Origin: Methylotuvimicrobium buryatense 5G
Lineage (GTDB): Bacteria > Pseudomonadota > Gammaproteobacteria > Methylococcales > Methylomonadaceae
Length of the DNA: 64,000 bases
Assembly (NCBI RefSeq): GCF_000341735.1
Contig: NZ_KB455576.1
Location: forward strand, 1-64,000
Direction of reading: 5' to 3'
Below the pieces are notes generated by a model. The model was not told the origin of the DNA. It saw nothing but the letters and a program-made list of their open reading frames with translations, and ran no database searches. The position numbers were made by a program, and so were the translations under genes. Positions 35,919 to 43,530 of the stretch are shown piece by piece. Position 1 is the stretch's first letter. The number at the start of each line of letters is the position of its first letter.

Positions 35919-36245
35919 ATGACCATTAAATCCAGTTTGTTTATTTTAAGCTTGTCATCAAGTGTGTTGTGGATGCCGGCAGCACAGGCTGAAACGACTG
36001 TTGCACAGCCAAACCGGCAGCAAACGGTAACGCTGAACATAGAAAACATGACCTGTGCCATGTGTACAGTCACCATCAAAAAAGCCTTGCAGAAAGTCGA
36101 AGGGGTACAAGAAGTGACTGTCGATTACGATTCAAAAACGGCCACCATCACCTTCGATAGCCAAAAAACCGATAGTGCAGCCTTGATCAAAGCCACGACG
36201 GATGCTGGTTATCCGGGTTCCCTTGCCACACCTGTTGCTCGATAA
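35919..36245 (+). CDS. merP: MerP, periplasmic mercury-binding protein
   Basis: A 108-residue protein with a Sec signal peptide (cleavage probable after AQA, about residue 24) and a heavy-metal-associated fold with the motif MTCAMCTV. It hands Hg(II) to MerT, thirteen bases upstream in the operon. Confidence 0.92.
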   Translation: MTIKSSLFILSLSSSVLWMPAAQAETTVAQPNRQQTVTLNIENMTCAMCTVTIKKALQKVEGVQEVTVDYDSKTATITFDSQKTDSAALIKATTDAGYPGSLATPVAR

Positions 36246-36260
36246 AGCAAGGATACATCT

Positions 36261-36698
36261 ATGTCTGATTGCTGCTGCCCCACCAATACATCCACCAAAA
36301 CTAAACAGATTTGTCCTGAGTGTGGCGCCACTTGTAAAAGTGTCGGTATGTCTACGCTTTACCATCAAGTCCGGTTTCCAGAGAATCAGGCGCTCATCAC
36401 TGACAGCTATTATTTTTGCCTGGTAAAAACTTGCTCAATTGCTTACTTCTCCAACGCAGGCAACACTTTACCCAAACAGCTTTTACGAAGCTGTCAAGCG
36501 ATCCAAAACGACGCGCTTTGTTACTGTTTTGATATTGACGCCGAGCAATATTTATCGGCGTTAAAAGCTCAGCGTGCGGAACCGATAAAGGATTTTGTCA
36601 TGCAACGCACCCAAGCTGGGGAATGTGCCTGTGAAATCAGGAACCCGTCAGGCCAATGTTGTTTAGCAAATTTTAAATATCTGGAAACAAGCCATTGA
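36261..36698 (+). CDS. CopZ-like Cys-rich metal protein
   Basis: A 145-residue protein with about 17 cysteines. It starts with CCCP and a zinc-ribbon-like CPECGATCKSV, continues with HQVRFPENQALITDSYYFC, and has a later CYCFDI motif resembling BFD-type [2Fe-2S] sites. The layout recalls the N-terminal metal domain of Archaeoglobus CopZ. In this operon it would be a cytosolic mercury acceptor or chaperone (inference), notable because merA is absent. Confidence 0.65.
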   Translation: MSDCCCPTNTSTKTKQICPECGATCKSVGMSTLYHQVRFPENQALITDSYYFCLVKTCSIAYFSNAGNTLPKQLLRSCQAIQNDALCYCFDIDAEQYLSALKAQRAEPIKDFVMQRTQAGECACEIRNPSGQCCLANFKYLETSH

Positions 36699-36846
36699 GA
36701 CACGCTCATATAGGGATAACTCCGAACTGATGCGAACAAGCCAAAAACTTATGCTATAGATTCACTCCGAAGTCTTAGCGTACTATTTTTTCCGAATTCT
36801 GCGGCTATCCCTTATACGTAGCTAAATTTAGTTCATTAACTTTCTA

Positions 36847-37695
36847 TTAGAGTTCAAATGCCCATTGCGGTACTCCTTGGTCTAGTAATTCTCGTTTATT
36901 GTTCAGGAATAGCTGGTGCGCTCGCGGATTGCCAGACGCAGCATCCGAGCAATCGATATGCCAGTGCCGAAGAAAATATCCCACCAAACAAACTCTCAAG
37001 GTCACATATTTCGCATCTTCAACAATGTCATAGTCCATGCGAATCGTCTCTGGATGTTCGGCTTTAGGATGCGGTATAAGCTTTAGACACACTTCATTGT
37101 TCCATTCAGGGTCTTGATCCAGTCTAATTTCAGATAAGTCGCCTTCAATGGTGGCACTAAATCTCGCTAAGTTGTAGTCGCGAAACTCTTGGTGCTCATG
37201 AGCATAGCACCTGACGTGCCAACGCAAACCATCATTCACAAGCGCAACTGGAGACAAAGTACGCGTCTTTCTACCTTTAGAAAGAGATCCGTACTCAGCA
37301 GACATTTTGCGATGCTGGTAAATGCATCTGGTAATAGTAGCAACCACAGACAAAGGCAATTTTCGCTTGATGCTGAAATTTACCCAAATAGGAAGTCGTC
37401 CTGCATGCTCTGTATCAATTGCTATGGCACGCTCACCGGCCAACGAGTACAACGCTTGATCGATGTCATGAGTAAAGTGTGGCTTTCCATTCGAGAAGAC
37501 ATAACACTTTTTCTTCAGATCGTAGTGCAATACATTCGGCGCAAGTTCGGTGTAGAGAGAAAGGTCTTTTGTCGCTGCCGGCTCGCTGATTCCGAATCGT
37601 GAAACCAAGTCTTTTCGGCTAACCCGACCTAAAAATAAAGCTAAAAACTCTAAGTAGAACAATCGTTCACGTTGAATATCTCGATAATGAGACAT
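36847..37695 (-). CDS. WYL-domain transcriptional regulator (CapW/BrxR type)
   Basis: A 282-residue protein: N-terminal winged helix-turn-helix (VSRKDLVSRFGISEPAATKD), a WYL domain (LSPVALVNDGLRWHVRCYAH then EFRDYNLARF) and a C-terminal WCX-like region. CapW and BrxR regulators with this layout repress phage-defence operons. It is divergent from the peptide/E2-E1/JAB operon, with a perfect 28-bp inverted repeat between them. Confidence 0.8.
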   Translation of the reverse strand: MSHYRDIQRERLFYLEFLALFLGRVSRKDLVSRFGISEPAATKDLSLYTELAPNVLHYDLKKKCYVFSNGKPHFTHDIDQALYSLAGERAIAIDTEHAGRLPIWVNFSIKRKLPLSVVATITRCIYQHRKMSAEYGSLSKGRKTRTLSPVALVNDGLRWHVRCYAHEHQEFRDYNLARFSATIEGDLSEIRLDQDPEWNNEVCLKLIPHPKAEHPETIRMDYDIVEDAKYVTLRVCLVGYFLRHWHIDCSDAASGNPRAHQLFLNNKRELLDQGVPQWAFEL

Positions 37696-37772
37696 AACTC
37701 AATTCCTGATAAATAATAAATCATACCGCACATAGATATAAAAGATGTCATGATATTTATTACGACCACGTA

Positions 37773-37800
37773 AAAAATATCTTAATTTTAAGATATTTTT
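37773..37800. promoter_or_regulatory. Probable operator of the WYL regulator
   Basis: Perfect 13-bp arms AAAAATATCTTAA and TTAAGATATTTTT with a two-base spacer, in the 200-bp gap between the regulator and the defence operon. Two AAGATGTC repeats flank it (37742 and 37801). WYL repressors of defence operons bind such palindromes near their own start. Confidence 0.65.
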
Positions 37801-37895
37801 AAGATGTCTGGCTTATAGTAACCCTGTGTTAGAGATACCACTGAGTTAACACCATAATGTTTTATTAAACCAACCTTGATCCAAAGGAGCTTTAT

Positions 37896-38018
37896 ATGAA
37901 TCACCCAAATAAGCCTGGCCACCCAGAACATCCGGATGTTCCGCCAGGGCCACCTAGTAATCGTCCCAATCCTGGACACGGAGCCCCCAAACCGCCCAAT
38001 CACCGTCCGGTGGGCTGA
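37896..38018 (+). CDS. 40-residue Pro/His/Gly-rich peptide ending in glycine
   Basis: ATG 37896 has an excellent ribosome-binding site, AAAGGAG at 37883-37889, six bases upstream. The 40-residue product contains 14 prolines, five histidines and five glycines, begins MNHPNKPGHPEHPD and ends NHRPVG. Its TGA is one base before the E2-E1 start, so the two are translationally coupled. No beta-grasp fold is possible at this length. A C-terminal glycine right before a conjugating enzyme suggests a substrate or modifier peptide (inference). I know no named family. Confidence 0.7.
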   Translation: MNHPNKPGHPEHPDVPPGPPSNRPNPGHGAPKPPNHRPVG

Positions 38019-38019
38019 T

Positions 38020-39768
38020 ATGAAAGGATGGTGGCATCGTTACCCCGAAGCTTTTGAGGCTGAGAAAGCCGCCCTCAATGCCCTTGGGTGTATCTGGGAA
38101 ATTGATAAGGTAGCCATGGAGCGTGGCCGCCTTGTTATTCATATTGTGCTTCTGCAAGAGGTGCCGTCTAATCTGACTGCTGAATATCCAGATACTTACC
38201 CCTACTTTCCACCTCATGTTTTTCTCCAGGGTCAACTGCTTCAACGTCATCAACATCCTGTTGGAAGAAATTTATGTTTATTGGCTCGGGAGGGCGAAGA
38301 TTGGCTCCCCGGCCAGGATACGTTGGCAGGACTACTGCAAGAACAGTTTCCGAAGATATTGGCCGTGAATGCAGTCGATCTATCTTCTCCTTTTGTAGCC
38401 GAGATAGAAGATCATGTCAGCGAGCCTCTCTCTTCGTTTCTGAGGTATCCGCCAGATTGTGCTATCGTAGTTCCCGATGTGTGTCCATCTACAGATATTC
38501 CTGCCGGCCGTTTAACGTTGAAGGTCCGCCCCTATCAAAAGGACAATTTAAAGGAGGCTCCATCCGTCAGTGGCATGGTGACAATGATTACCGATATGCC
38601 CCGGAAGACGTTGTTCACTTCTTCGATAATCCCCTCTGGTTACTCTGAATCACTAGAAGGTTTTTGGTTGCGCTTACCAGAACGGCCTCCTTTGGAAGAG
38701 ATTCCAAATCTAGCGAACTTTTTGCTGAAGCGTATGGAAGCTGACGTTCCTGCGGTTGGAAAGGCGCTCAAAGCTGGTAAGCGTGGGCAGGTTTTTATCG
38801 CAGGCTTTGTTTATCAGGATGAGATGACATGGCGGGCCACCTCTGATGATTGGCTCTTCGTAGCTATCAGAATCCAGCATCCAGCAAAAGGCCCACATTC
38901 CGCACAAGCACGTTTACAGCTCATTCGCACTGATTGGGGAGGAGAAAAAGCTTGGATGCAACGTGTGCCGGCTCTCCGACCTGTACGTGCAAAGTCGGCT
39001 TTGATTGTAGGATTGGGTAGTCTCGGATCGCCGCTAACTTTGCAGTTGGCACGCGCAGGAATTGGAGTACTGCATCTTATTGATTTCGACCAATTACAGG
39101 TAGGCAATACTGTACGTTGGGCATTGGGTTGGGGATCTGCCGGTCTCTCCAAAAACTTGGCACTACAAGCTCATATCCTCAATGATTATCCTTATACGCA
39201 AGTGCATACTTATGACTTACGGATCGGGGCATCTAATCATGTAGATGAGCATACCCTTTCTGATTATGATCGCGTTCGCTTGGTGTGCGAGCAGGTGAAT
39301 TTGATAATTGACGCCTCCGCCAACTACCGGGTTAGCCACTTTTTGGCAGATCTCGCTCAGGAACTTGGTAAATCTTATTTGTGGTTGACAACGACCCACG
39401 GAGCATCTGGGGGCGTGGTTGGACGTATTATTCCAGGTAAAACAGAAGGTTGCTGGCACTGTTTTCAGCATAAACTCGCTGATGGTTCAATACGTCGGCC
39501 GGCAGATACGGGAGGAGAAGAAATCCAACCAGGCGGCTGCTCACAACCAACCTTTATCGGTGCCGGAGTCGATAGCGATGAAATAGCTCTGCTTGCTGCC
39601 CGTCTTGCCATTTCTACCCTCAACTGCGGAGAATCCAATGGCTACCCTGATTTTTCATGGGATGTCGCAGTCGTCGATCTGCAACGGGCCGGCCTATCGA
39701 TCGTGCCTGACTGGACGCCGTATACCCTAAAAGTTTCCATCGCATGCACCACGTGTAATTTGAGATGA
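38020..39768 (+). CDS. Cap2-like E2-E1 ubiquitin-transfer fusion
   Basis: Start at ATG 38020; the ORF is open to 37936 but overlaps the peptide gene. 582 residues. The N-terminal E2-like domain has YPYFPPHVFL and candidate catalytic Cys86 in VGRNLCLLAR, followed by WLPGQDTL. The C-terminal ThiF/E1 domain has nucleotide loop GLGSLG at 331-336, acidic LIDFDQLQVGN, and candidate catalytic Cys507 in QPGGCSQPTFIGAGVD. Cys478/481 and Cys576/579 (CWHC and CTTC) may bind zinc. In CBASS, Cap2 of this architecture joins the CD-NTase C terminus to targets, but no CD-NTase is present. Confidence 0.88.
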   Translation: MKGWWHRYPEAFEAEKAALNALGCIWEIDKVAMERGRLVIHIVLLQEVPSNLTAEYPDTYPYFPPHVFLQGQLLQRHQHPVGRNLCLLAREGEDWLPGQDTLAGLLQEQFPKILAVNAVDLSSPFVAEIEDHVSEPLSSFLRYPPDCAIVVPDVCPSTDIPAGRLTLKVRPYQKDNLKEAPSVSGMVTMITDMPRKTLFTSSIIPSGYSESLEGFWLRLPERPPLEEIPNLANFLLKRMEADVPAVGKALKAGKRGQVFIAGFVYQDEMTWRATSDDWLFVAIRIQHPAKGPHSAQARLQLIRTDWGGEKAWMQRVPALRPVRAKSALIVGLGSLGSPLTLQLARAGIGVLHLIDFDQLQVGNTVRWALGWGSAGLSKNLALQAHILNDYPYTQVHTYDLRIGASNHVDEHTLSDYDRVRLVCEQVNLIIDASANYRVSHFLADLAQELGKSYLWLTTTHGASGGVVGRIIPGKTEGCWHCFQHKLADGSIRRPADTGGEEIQPGGCSQPTFIGAGVDSDEIALLAARLAISTLNCGESNGYPDFSWDVAVVDLQRAGLSIVPDWTPYTLKVSIACTTCNLR

Positions 39769-40256
39769 GTCACCTTTGGATTAGTGAAACGGCATTTCGG
39801 GATATGGTTGAAGAAGCTAATCGCGCATGCCCGATGGAGACAGGTGGGGTATTAGTGGGCTATTTTGCAGAGTTTGGTGAACCTGTAGTTTTTGCTGCCA
39901 TTGGTCCAGGTCCCAATGCGATCCATCTCAAGAATCGGTTCATGCCTGATCATACTTGGCAATGCGAACAACTTGAAGGCATCTTTCAGAAATCTTCAGG
40001 AACATGGGTGTATTTGGGAGATTGGCACACCCATCCGGATTGCTCAGCTAGGATGAGTCGGCTGGACCAGCGGACGCTTCGAAGCATTGCAAAATTCAAA
40101 CAGGCAGAGAATCCAAAACCTTTGATGTTAATTGGCGGCTATTCCTCGTCCGATTGGGATTGTGCGGGTTACCAATACCTGGGTAACCGCCTATTTCGAT
40201 TTTTGGTTTCATATAAACAGTGCAGTTTGCGCTTGTTTCCAATCCTTAATATTTAA
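39765..40256 (+). CDS. Cap3-like JAB/JAMM isopeptidase
   Basis: A 163-residue metallopeptidase with an intact JAMM signature: Glu25 in METGGVLVG, His88 and His90 in GDWHTHPD, Ser98 and Asp101 in MSRLD. In CBASS Cap3 removes conjugates made by Cap2. The start overlaps the E2-E1 stop (ATGA), so the pair is coupled. Confidence 0.88.
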   Translation: MSHLWISETAFRDMVEEANRACPMETGGVLVGYFAEFGEPVVFAAIGPGPNAIHLKNRFMPDHTWQCEQLEGIFQKSSGTWVYLGDWHTHPDCSARMSRLDQRTLRSIAKFKQAENPKPLMLIGGYSSSDWDCAGYQYLGNRLFRFLVSYKQCSLRLFPILNI

Positions 40257-40281
40257 TATGAATTTTCCGTGTGAGGGAAAA

Positions 40282-40569
40282 ATGGCAAGAAGAAAACGTA
40301 CCAGTCTTATTGAAGATTTACTTGAATTATCTTTTGAATTTACAAGTTTTTTTTGGCAAATAGGAGCAATGATAACTTGTTTATTATTTATTGGTGGTTT
40401 ATACAGCGTAGATACTCTAATAATAAATTACAGTCCACCTACTGAACTGATTGCTAAAATAATAAAAAATATACCATGGGTAATTTATTTATTACCCATG
40501 TTGTTATTTTTATTGTGTTTTGTTTTTGGTGTAGCAACCTACTCTGCTTATAAGAAACAAAATTTGTAA
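40282..40569 (+). CDS. Two-TM small membrane protein, last gene of the E2-E1/JAB operon
   Basis: A 95-residue protein with basic N terminus (MARRKRTS) and two membrane segments (about 30-52 and 64-88). GAGGG lies upstream and the gene starts 26 bp after the JAB gene. It could be the effector of the operon, as small two-TM proteins are in several defence systems (inference). The IS66-family insertion supplies its stop: the uninterrupted gene would end KKQNFY rather than KKQNL, so almost the whole protein is intact. It is very AT-rich. Confidence 0.65.
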   Translation: MARRKRTSLIEDLLELSFEFTSFFWQIGAMITCLLFIGGLYSVDTLIINYSPPTELIAKIIKNIPWVIYLLPMLLFLLCFVFGVATYSAYKKQNL

Positions 40570-42264
40570 CTACTCGCCCCATAGAATAAATCAAAAAAAG
40601 CTTGACAGGTTCTTGGCGTCTAAAAAGCGAAATTGTGCAGCCCTGATTTAATTGCAGCCTTATTGGCAGCTCAGTGCGCGCAACGTGGATTTCGCGCGGT
40701 TCAAGGAGTTTAGCCTCAAAAATTCGGTTTACAGCGCTCATACGCGGCCAGCGGAGGCCGAAAAAACCCATGATATGATGAGTTTGTCGAAAACTTACCC
40801 TATCAACGTGGATGGCCAACCTCGATAAAGCCTCGGTTCGAACTGAAGTCAGTCGCTTAAAAGCGGACTTCGAGAAGCTGTGTGCCGAAGGCAAAATCAC
40901 CTGTGAAAGCCAGGCTATTATGACTAGCTTGTTCCTGGTGGTTGAATTGATACTGGCCATTTTTCTGGAACGCACCACGAAGAAGGATACGACCAATTCC
41001 AGCAAGCCTTCGTCGCAAACCGGCAAAGATGAATCGGCTTTAGGGCGGGCTGGCAGTAACGGTAAAGGCAAAGCCGATAACAAGGCTGCCGCGCAAAATA
41101 GGCGTACCGTGGAAACTGTGACGCTGTCCAAGGCCCTGACCTGTGATGTCTGCGGCGAAGATTTGACCGACGTCCCATGTTCGCACGTTGAAAGGCGCAC
41201 CCAGATCGATATCGTGTTCGAGAAAGTGGTTGAACACGTCGATGCCGAAATTAAGCAATGCCCAACCTGCGAGGCCACGGTTAAAGGCCGGTTTCCAGCC
41301 GATCTGCACGGACCTTTGCAATATGGCGATGGCTTAAAAGCCTTTGTGATCAATCTACTGGTGTGCCAAATGGTTGCCTTGAATCGGGTTCAGAAGCTGC
41401 TGGCATCGATAATGGATGTAGTGATTAGCGAGGCCACCTTACTGAAGTTCGTATTGCGCTTGCATCAGGCTTTGGAAGCCTGGGAAATGCAGACCGTCGA
41501 ACAAATTCTGAAAGCGCCCGTGATGCATGTGGATGAAACCTCGCTACGGGTGGACCGGAAAAATCACTGGATACACGTCTATTCAGCTGGCGACATCACG
41601 CTCAAATTTTTGCATCGAAAGCGAGGCAAGGAAGCCATCGAGTCGATTAATCTGATTCCGCGCTATGGTGGTGCCATCATCCATGATTGTTGGTCATCGT
41701 ACTTCGCCTATCAACACTGCGGGCATGGCTTGTGTGGTTCACACTTGCTGCGCGAGCTCACTTTTATTGTGGATGCGCATGGCTATCGCTGGGCAAAAAA
41801 CATGAAACGCTTATTGCAGGAAACCTGCGTTACCGTCTCAAAAAGCGCCGACAAGAAACTGACAGTCATAGAACTGACCAACCTGCAAAAGCGCTACCGG
41901 GCCATCCTGACCCGCGGCGAAAAAGAGTTGCCCGTTATTCCACCCAAACCCAGTGGCAAACGCGGCAAGCTGGCCAAATCCGATGCGCACAACTTGTGGG
42001 AGCGCTTCAAGGTTCATGAAGCCGCCATACTGCTATTTGCCAAAGAACCGCATGTGGCGTTTACCAATAATCGTGCCGAGCAGGATTTACGCATGGCCAA
42101 AGTCAAACAAAAGGTCTCCGGCTGCTTTCGTGCCGAAGAGTATGCCCATGCTTATTGCCGAATATCCAGCTATCTGCAAACCATGGCTAATCGAGGCTAT
42201 AATCCGCTCATCGCAATTCAAATGGCTCTTGCTGGGAACACGGCTATAGGGCGCGAGTAGTTAC
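40566..42264 (+). mobile_element. IS66-family insertion sequence with 8-bp target duplication
   Basis: Terminal inverted repeats GTAACTACTCGCCCCATAG (left) and its near-complement at the right end (read inward GTAACTACTCGCGCCCTATAG less one base) bound a 1,699-bp element. The 8-bp sequence CAAAATTT flanks it on both sides (40558-40565 and 42265-42272), the duplication length expected for IS66. Only one gene, the transposase, is inside. Confidence 0.93.
40812..42260 (+). CDS. tnpC: IS66-family transposase (TnpC type)
   Basis: A 482-residue DDE transposase. A helical N terminus is followed by a zinc-binding region (CDVCGEDLTDVPC, CPTCEAT), the DDE catalytic core (VMHVDETSLRV; AIIHDCWSSYFAYQHCGHGL; and final Glu in NNRAEQDLRMAKVKQKVSGC) and a C-terminal IS66 domain. 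The start is preceded by about 245 bp of element sequence without tnpA/tnpB, as in single-gene members of the family. Confidence 0.95.
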   Translation: MANLDKASVRTEVSRLKADFEKLCAEGKITCESQAIMTSLFLVVELILAIFLERTTKKDTTNSSKPSSQTGKDESALGRAGSNGKGKADNKAAAQNRRTVETVTLSKALTCDVCGEDLTDVPCSHVERRTQIDIVFEKVVEHVDAEIKQCPTCEATVKGRFPADLHGPLQYGDGLKAFVINLLVCQMVALNRVQKLLASIMDVVISEATLLKFVLRLHQALEAWEMQTVEQILKAPVMHVDETSLRVDRKNHWIHVYSAGDITLKFLHRKRGKEAIESINLIPRYGGAIIHDCWSSYFAYQHCGHGLCGSHLLRELTFIVDAHGYRWAKNMKRLLQETCVTVSKSADKKLTVIELTNLQKRYRAILTRGEKELPVIPPKPSGKRGKLAKSDAHNLWERFKVHEAAILLFAKEPHVAFTNNRAEQDLRMAKVKQKVSGCFRAEEYAHAYCRISSYLQTMANRGYNPLIAIQMALAGNTAIGRE

Positions 42265-42530
42265 CAAAATTTTTACTAAGTACACAAACTTTCAATTTAA
42301 AATTAAGTGAAAAAATGGTTTGCCGTGATTGTCCAAAATATCCTTGATTTATGAACATGAGATTGTCGAAGGCATAAAGCAAAGCCTGTATACACAGGCA
42401 GATTATCTGTGTTCAAAATATGGATCAGATTACTTTGTATCACTATGTCAGCTTCATGGTAGCGTAAAGCCCTTTTTCCTGGAATTGACGGTCCACTTAT
42501 TGATGCTATATCAGATGATGAGCGCGGACA
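42265..42530. other. Region between the IS and the umuD-like gene
   Basis: No assignable gene. The first eight bases are the IS target duplication. A plus-strand ORF with TTG start (42329) runs into the umuD-like gene but has no ribosome-binding site and no recognisable family. No umuC remnant is visible on the minus strand, where it would be expected after umuD. Confidence 0.4.
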
Positions 42531-43130
42531 TCACACCGGATGTATCACGCTCGTCACCACGCCCCAAATCACCGTATCCATTTCCTCACGCAGCACAATA
42601 TCTTTATAAGCCGTGTTTTCCGAGCCTAACAACCACTGGCCGGCCCGGCACTTCAAGCGCTTGACGACGAGCTCGCCATCGAGCGCGCAAATCACGATCT
42701 TGCCCGGCACCGGTTCCAGGGACCGGTCGACGACCAGAGTGTCGTTCGGATGGATGCCGGCGCCGAGCATCGATTCGCCTTGCGCGCGGACAAAGAACGT
42801 GGCCGCCGGTTTCTGTATTAACAGATCGTTCAGGTCGAGCGACTTTTCGACATAATCGTCCGCCGGCGACGGGAAGCCGGCCGAGACTTTGCCGGAAAAC
42901 AGCGGCAATGATACCTTGCTGGGAGTTTGGGCTGGCAAATAAGCGGAATCCAAGGCATTAGCGATTTTTTGGGTCTTATCCTTACGATCATCAAGCATGG
43001 CTTTAATGCTGGGCAGCAGACTTTCCGGAACGCGAATAGCTTTAGTGGATTCGCCGTAAGGCCCGGTTCCGGTTTTACGTCCTGCGCCGGGCCGCCTGCC
43101 GCCATGTTTATTTTTGGTTGTTTCTGGCAT
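42531..43130 (-). CDS. UmuD/LexA-like S24 autoproteolytic protein
   Basis: A 199-residue protein. The N-terminal ~55 residues are basic (GGRRPGAGRKTGTGPYGES) and may bind DNA. The rest is an S24 peptidase: self-cleavage at SAGFPSPADDY (Ala-Gly), Ser in GESMLGAGIHPNDTL and Lys in GELVVKRLK. UmuD normally stands before umuC; here umuC is missing. A 14-bp palindrome just upstream is a likely operator. Confidence 0.83.
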   Translation of the reverse strand: MPETTKNKHGGRRPGAGRKTGTGPYGESTKAIRVPESLLPSIKAMLDDRKDKTQKIANALDSAYLPAQTPSKVSLPLFSGKVSAGFPSPADDYVEKSLDLNDLLIQKPAATFFVRAQGESMLGAGIHPNDTLVVDRSLEPVPGKIVICALDGELVVKRLKCRAGQWLLGSENTAYKDIVLREEMDTVIWGVVTSVIHPV

Positions 43131-43154
43131 GATAAAGTTTATCTTGCATCTTGA

Positions 43155-43168
43155 TTATTGTACAATAA
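43155..43168. promoter_or_regulatory. Palindromic operator candidate upstream of the S24 gene
   Basis: TTATTGTACAATAA is a perfect 14-bp palindrome 25 bp upstream of the umuD-like start, fitting autorepression by the cleavable repressor. Confidence 0.5.
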
Positions 43169-43229
43169 ACAAAAATCAGGCAATGGTCAACCAGCCGTCA
43201 TGGGCAGCGATTTCCGAATAGGAGGGTTT

Positions 43230-43423
43230 ATGGACTTGGTACCGAATACATCCGTTCAGTTTCTTCATGGGAGTCTGGTGGAGGCAAAACAGTCGATATT
43301 GTCGAGTTATCGGATGGCAGAGTTCTCGGCATTACGGACGAGTCCGTGGTTCTGTATCCGAGCATAGAGGCTTTGGAAGAGGGGGAAACCGATAACACGG
43401 TAGGCACAATTGTGCTCGCTTGA
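43230..43423 (+). pseudogene. Small conserved-looking gene with one-base frameshift
   Basis: ATG 43230 has AGGAGGG at 43220-43226. After MDL the sequence is in the wrong frame; adding one base at TTGGT (43236-43240, probably a lost G in TTGGGT) restores a frame containing GTEYIRSVSSWESGGGKTVD, IVELSDGRVLGITDESVVLY and a short acidic end, about 64 residues in all. The strength of the ribosome site and the quality of the shifted frame argue for a recent frameshift or sequencing error. Confidence 0.55.
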
Positions 43424-43464
43424 GCTAACAGGGTTATCATACCCAGTTAGATGATTAAAAATCA

Positions 43465-43496
43465 GCAGATACACCGGCTGCAACCGATGTATCTGC
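43465..43496. promoter_or_regulatory. Inverted repeat upstream of the C5 methyltransferase gene
   Basis: Arms GCAGATACA (43465-43473) and TGTATCTGC (43488-43496), with an inner CGG/CCG pair, end 34 bp before the methyltransferase start. It may be an operator controlling the methyltransferase or an attenuator. Confidence 0.5.
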
Positions 43497-43530
43497 CTAA
43501 CCACTATTCTACTGTGATGGAGTAGAGACA

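Larger units (their letters stand above)
34846..36811. mobile_element. Transposase-less mer unit bounded by Tn3-family inverted repeats
   Basis: Ends are a roughly 40-bp inverted repeat: left 34846 GGGGTAGCCGCAGAATTCGG and on, right 36811 (read leftwards) GGGATAGCCGCAGAATTCGG and on, matching at about 36 of 40 positions and including the inner (C/T)TAAGACT. A GGGG start and TAAG inner end are typical of Tn3-family repeats. Only mer-type genes lie inside; no transposase or resolvase. The flanking five bases (ATTGA and TTATA) do not form a target duplication, so one end may have recombined. Confidence 0.75.

Noticed and set aside
37936-38019. Upstream extension of the E2-E1 gene
   Set aside because: The extension overlaps the 40-residue peptide in another frame and has no ribosome-binding site; the ATG at 38020 aligns with the start of the E2-like domain.
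36847-40569. Complete type II CBASS
   Set aside because: No CD-NTase gene or known cyclic-nucleotide-dependent effector occurs within or around the operon.
42329-42664. Plus-strand ORF overlapping the umuD-like gene
   Set aside because: TTG start without a ribosome-binding site; its second half is simply the antisense of the S24 gene.
43465-43496. Rho-independent terminator upstream of the methyltransferase
   Set aside because: The stem is followed by CTAACC rather than a T-run, so an operator or attenuator is more plausible.
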